Source of the DNA: Humisphaera sp.
Lineage (GTDB): Bacteria; Planctomycetota; Phycisphaerae; Tepidisphaerales; Tepidisphaeraceae
Assembly (NCBI GenBank): GCA_025351525.1
Contig: JANXVV010000327.1
Location: forward strand, 1 to 7,569
Length of the DNA: 7,569 nt
Reading direction: 5' to 3'
Numbering within the stretch: the first letter of the stretch is position 1; every line of letters begins with the position of its first letter. Shown here piece by piece: positions 6,319 through 7,569 of this stretch. A model generated the notes under the pieces. That model made no database searches. It worked only from the letters and a program-made list of their open reading frames with translations, and was not told the origin of the DNA. The position numbers and the translations under genes are program-made.

Positions 6319-7362
6319 TCACATAGGGACCATGCCCCCGGCAGGAACGGCGGCCGGCTGTGGAGGCTGCATACCGAGCAATGATTGACGCTGGCTATCC
6401 GTGAGAAGTTTTGCCGCGTCACCGACGGATCGGATGAACTCCAATCGCTCGTCGCCGCGCAACTTTTCCACTTCCCGAATCTTGGCCTCGACCTTTGTCG
6501 CATCCGGTTGGTCGGCGGCCGTCAGCAACCACAGTTCCTGCTCTGCGGTGTCGACCTTGCGTTGGTTGGCCGCCTTGGCGAGCAGTGACTTTTCCTTGAT
6601 GCCGTTCAAGGCGGTTTGCTGTGCGACGGTAAGGGTGATGTGCTCGGCATGGTCCAAAAAGAAACCCGTGCTGCCGATGTGATAGAGGTGGGACGCACCG
6701 GGAAATCCGGGAAGGGCCGCAGTCATGGGGCCGGCACCGCCCATGCCTCCACCGGGCGGCATGCCCATCATCCCCATCATGCCGCCCATTTTTTCCGGGC
6801 CGCCCATCCCCGACATTCCACCGCTCGATCCGCCCGCCTTCATTCCGCCCATCTCCGACGCATCCATCTTCATGCCGGGCATCCCGGCGCCGCCCTGCTT
6901 CATGCCGGCCAACTCCGCGCCGCCGGGCTTCATTCCACCCATCATCCCGCCCATCATTTGCATCATCGCGCCCATCTCCTGCATCATGCCGCCCATGGGA
7001 TTTGCCCGAACCGCCGGCCCTCCGCCCATTCCGGTCATTCCGGTCATCGCGCCGGGTTGTGTTCCGGTCATGCCATTACCACCTGATGCGGCGGTCGCCT
7101 GTCCCATGCCCGCAGTCGGGTTCCCGTGGCGAAGCGCCTCATCGAGCTGCGCTATCTTCGCCTTCAGGTCCTGAACCTGGTCCGCGAGTGCCTGCGACGC
7201 CGGAGCGGTGGCCGGGTGTTGATGGGTCGAGTGGTCGATCGGCATCGGTTGCGCCGGCAGATTGCTCACCAAGACGAGCGGCATCGCGAGAGCCGCCCCG
7301 CGACACCACGACCAGGAATCCAAGCCGCGCCACGTGGGAAATCGAGACAAGAGGTTTATCAT
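6319..7362 (-). CDS. Exported Met/Gly-rich protein with LTxxQ (Spy/CpxP/ZraP-like) metal-sensing domain
   Basis: 347 residues, first gene of the operon. N-terminal signal with hydrophobic core about 22-37 (AALAMPLVLVSNLPAQ), then a His cluster DHSTHQHP (43-50) and a short coiled coil (about 57-78). Residues 86-213 contain 32 methionines in Gly-rich sequence, many as MxxM, MM or GMK units: a typical pattern for Cu(I)/Ag(I) thioether binding. A second His group (H225, H228, H238, H241) leads into an all-alpha C-terminal domain with two LTxxQ motifs, LTVAQ (244-248) and LTDSQ (320-324), the hallmark of the Spy/CpxP/ZraP family of periplasmic chaperones and metal sensors. The tail repeats PAGGMVPM. 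Start ATG 7362 has GGACGG about 6 nt upstream. No transmembrane anchor after the signal. Inferred role: periplasmic metal buffer or sensor for the reductase system. The Met-rich insert inside a Spy-like protein is unusual. Confidence 0.82.
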   Translation of the reverse strand: MINLLSRFPTWRGLDSWSWCRGAALAMPLVLVSNLPAQPMPIDHSTHQHPATAPASQALADQVQDLKAKIAQLDEALRHGNPTAGMGQATAASGGNGMTGTQPGAMTGMTGMGGGPAVRANPMGGMMQEMGAMMQMMGGMMGGMKPGGAELAGMKQGGAGMPGMKMDASEMGGMKAGGSSGGMSGMGGPEKMGGMMGMMGMPPGGGMGGAGPMTAALPGFPGASHLYHIGSTGFFLDHAEHITLTVAQQTALNGIKEKSLLAKAANQRKVDTAEQELWLLTAADQPDATKVEAKIREVEKLRGDERLEFIRSVGDAAKLLTDSQRQSLLGMQPPQPAAVPAGGMVPM

Positions 7363-7440
7363 TTTGCACCGTCCGAAAATGAAACAGTCGATACCGCCCC
7401 TTTAGCACTACAGCGCGACTTGCCGATTCGATGTTTCGGG
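7363..7440 (-). promoter_or_regulatory. Leader of the five-gene operon, with an inverted repeat
   Basis: Non-coding DNA directly upstream of the Met-rich gene. It should contain the operon promoter, but I cannot pick -35/-10 boxes with confidence and see no CueR-type ACCTTCC/GGAAGGT operator. An inverted repeat is present: GAAACAGTCGA (7381-7391) and TCGATGTTTC (7428-7437), 10 pairs with one bulged base and a 36-nt gap, ending 19 nt before the start codon. It could be a mRNA stem or a split operator. Confidence 0.3.
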
Positions 7441-7446
7441 GGGAGC

Positions 7447-7483
7447 CACGGAGGACACCGAGAACACAGAGGATTGCACAGAG
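7447..7483. repeat. CACGGAG/CACAGAG short-word repeat cluster
   Basis: Four 7-mers of the form CAC(G/C/A)GAG begin at 7447, 7456, 7465 and 7477 (spacings 9, 9 and 12). The first is CACGGAG, then CACCGAG and two CACAGAG. It is a diverged relative of the CACGGAT cluster at 1048-1080. No coding frame fits it. Confidence 0.5.
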
Positions 7484-7520
7484 AAGAGTTCGGATGTAGG
7501 ACTGGGAGAGAGGTGGCATG

Positions 7521-7569
7521 GGCGTCTCGCCCGTGCATTTCTTCGGCCAAAAAGCACGGGCGGGACGCC
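7521..7569. repeat. Inverted repeat cut by the window edge
   Basis: Arms GGCGTCTCGCCCGTGC (7521-7536) and GCACGGGCGGGACGCC (7554-7569) pair at 15 of 16 positions around a 17-nt loop. The left arm is preceded by GGCAT, so the stem may extend beyond the right edge. On the minus strand the left arm would read HGRDAHAT, a peptide often seen in spurious short ORFs of planctomycete and verrucomicrobial genomes, which suggests a dispersed family. Confidence 0.6.

Noticed and set aside
6270..6503. 78-codon N-terminal extension of the HMA protein
   Set aside because: It reads the Met-rich gene's 3' end in another frame and would disrupt the usual single-domain HMA length; GGGAG supports ATG 6269.
6741..7010. 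Tandem-looking CCCATCAT/GCCGCCCAT repeats, considered as a CRISPR or satellite
   Set aside because: No constant repeat/spacer pattern; the periodicity is that of Met/Gly codons in an open frame.
6725..7174. Pro/Ile/Met-rich plus-strand frame
   Set aside because: Antisense reading of the Met/Gly-rich repeats (ATG/GGC codons read as CAT/GCC); low-complexity shadow.

Overview
The window looks like chromosomal DNA from a GC-rich member of the PVC group, most likely a planctomycete. This is inference from three things: a PEP-CTERM sorting signal on an RCC1-repeat remnant; intergenic runs of CACGGAT/CACAGAG-type words; and a terminal inverted repeat of the kind that gives spurious 'GRDAHAT' peptides in planctomycete and verrucomicrobial genomes. 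No ribosomal or other taxonomic marker is present.

Layout. (1) 1-986, minus strand: the first 328 codons of a RfaE1/HldE-type heptose-7-phosphate kinase, running off the left edge. (2) 987-2058: a decayed region. It holds a CACGGAT repeat cluster, the broken 3' end of an RCC1/PEP-CTERM gene (minus), the 3' end of a DDE transposase gene (plus), and a near-perfect 79-bp palindrome. (3) 2059-2370, plus: a small orphan reading frame with one predicted membrane segment. (4) 2482-7362, minus: a compact five-gene operon. (5) 7363-7569: its upstream region, with a second repeat cluster and an inverted repeat cut by the right edge.

The operon is the main content. In transcription order it encodes: an exported Met/Gly-rich protein with a Spy/CpxP-like LTxxQ domain; a 68-residue HMA metallochaperone (GMHCGGC); a membrane-anchored flavoprotein with a periplasmic Met-rich/helical part, a TM helix, and cytoplasmic FAD, NAD(P)H and [2Fe-2S] domains; a five-TM protein with two HX13H pairs that should hold two b hemes across the membrane; and a membrane-tethered heptaheme c-type cytochrome. 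The last three are joined by a 3-nt gap and an ATGA overlap.

Read together, they predict a wire from cytoplasmic NAD(P)H through FAD, [2Fe-2S] and two b hemes to seven periplasmic c hemes. Soft-metal (Cu/Ag-like) binding proteins are coded at the head of the same operon. I infer a split ferric-reductase/NOX-like trans-envelope reductase linked to copper or another soft metal. The terminal acceptor cannot be read from the sequence.
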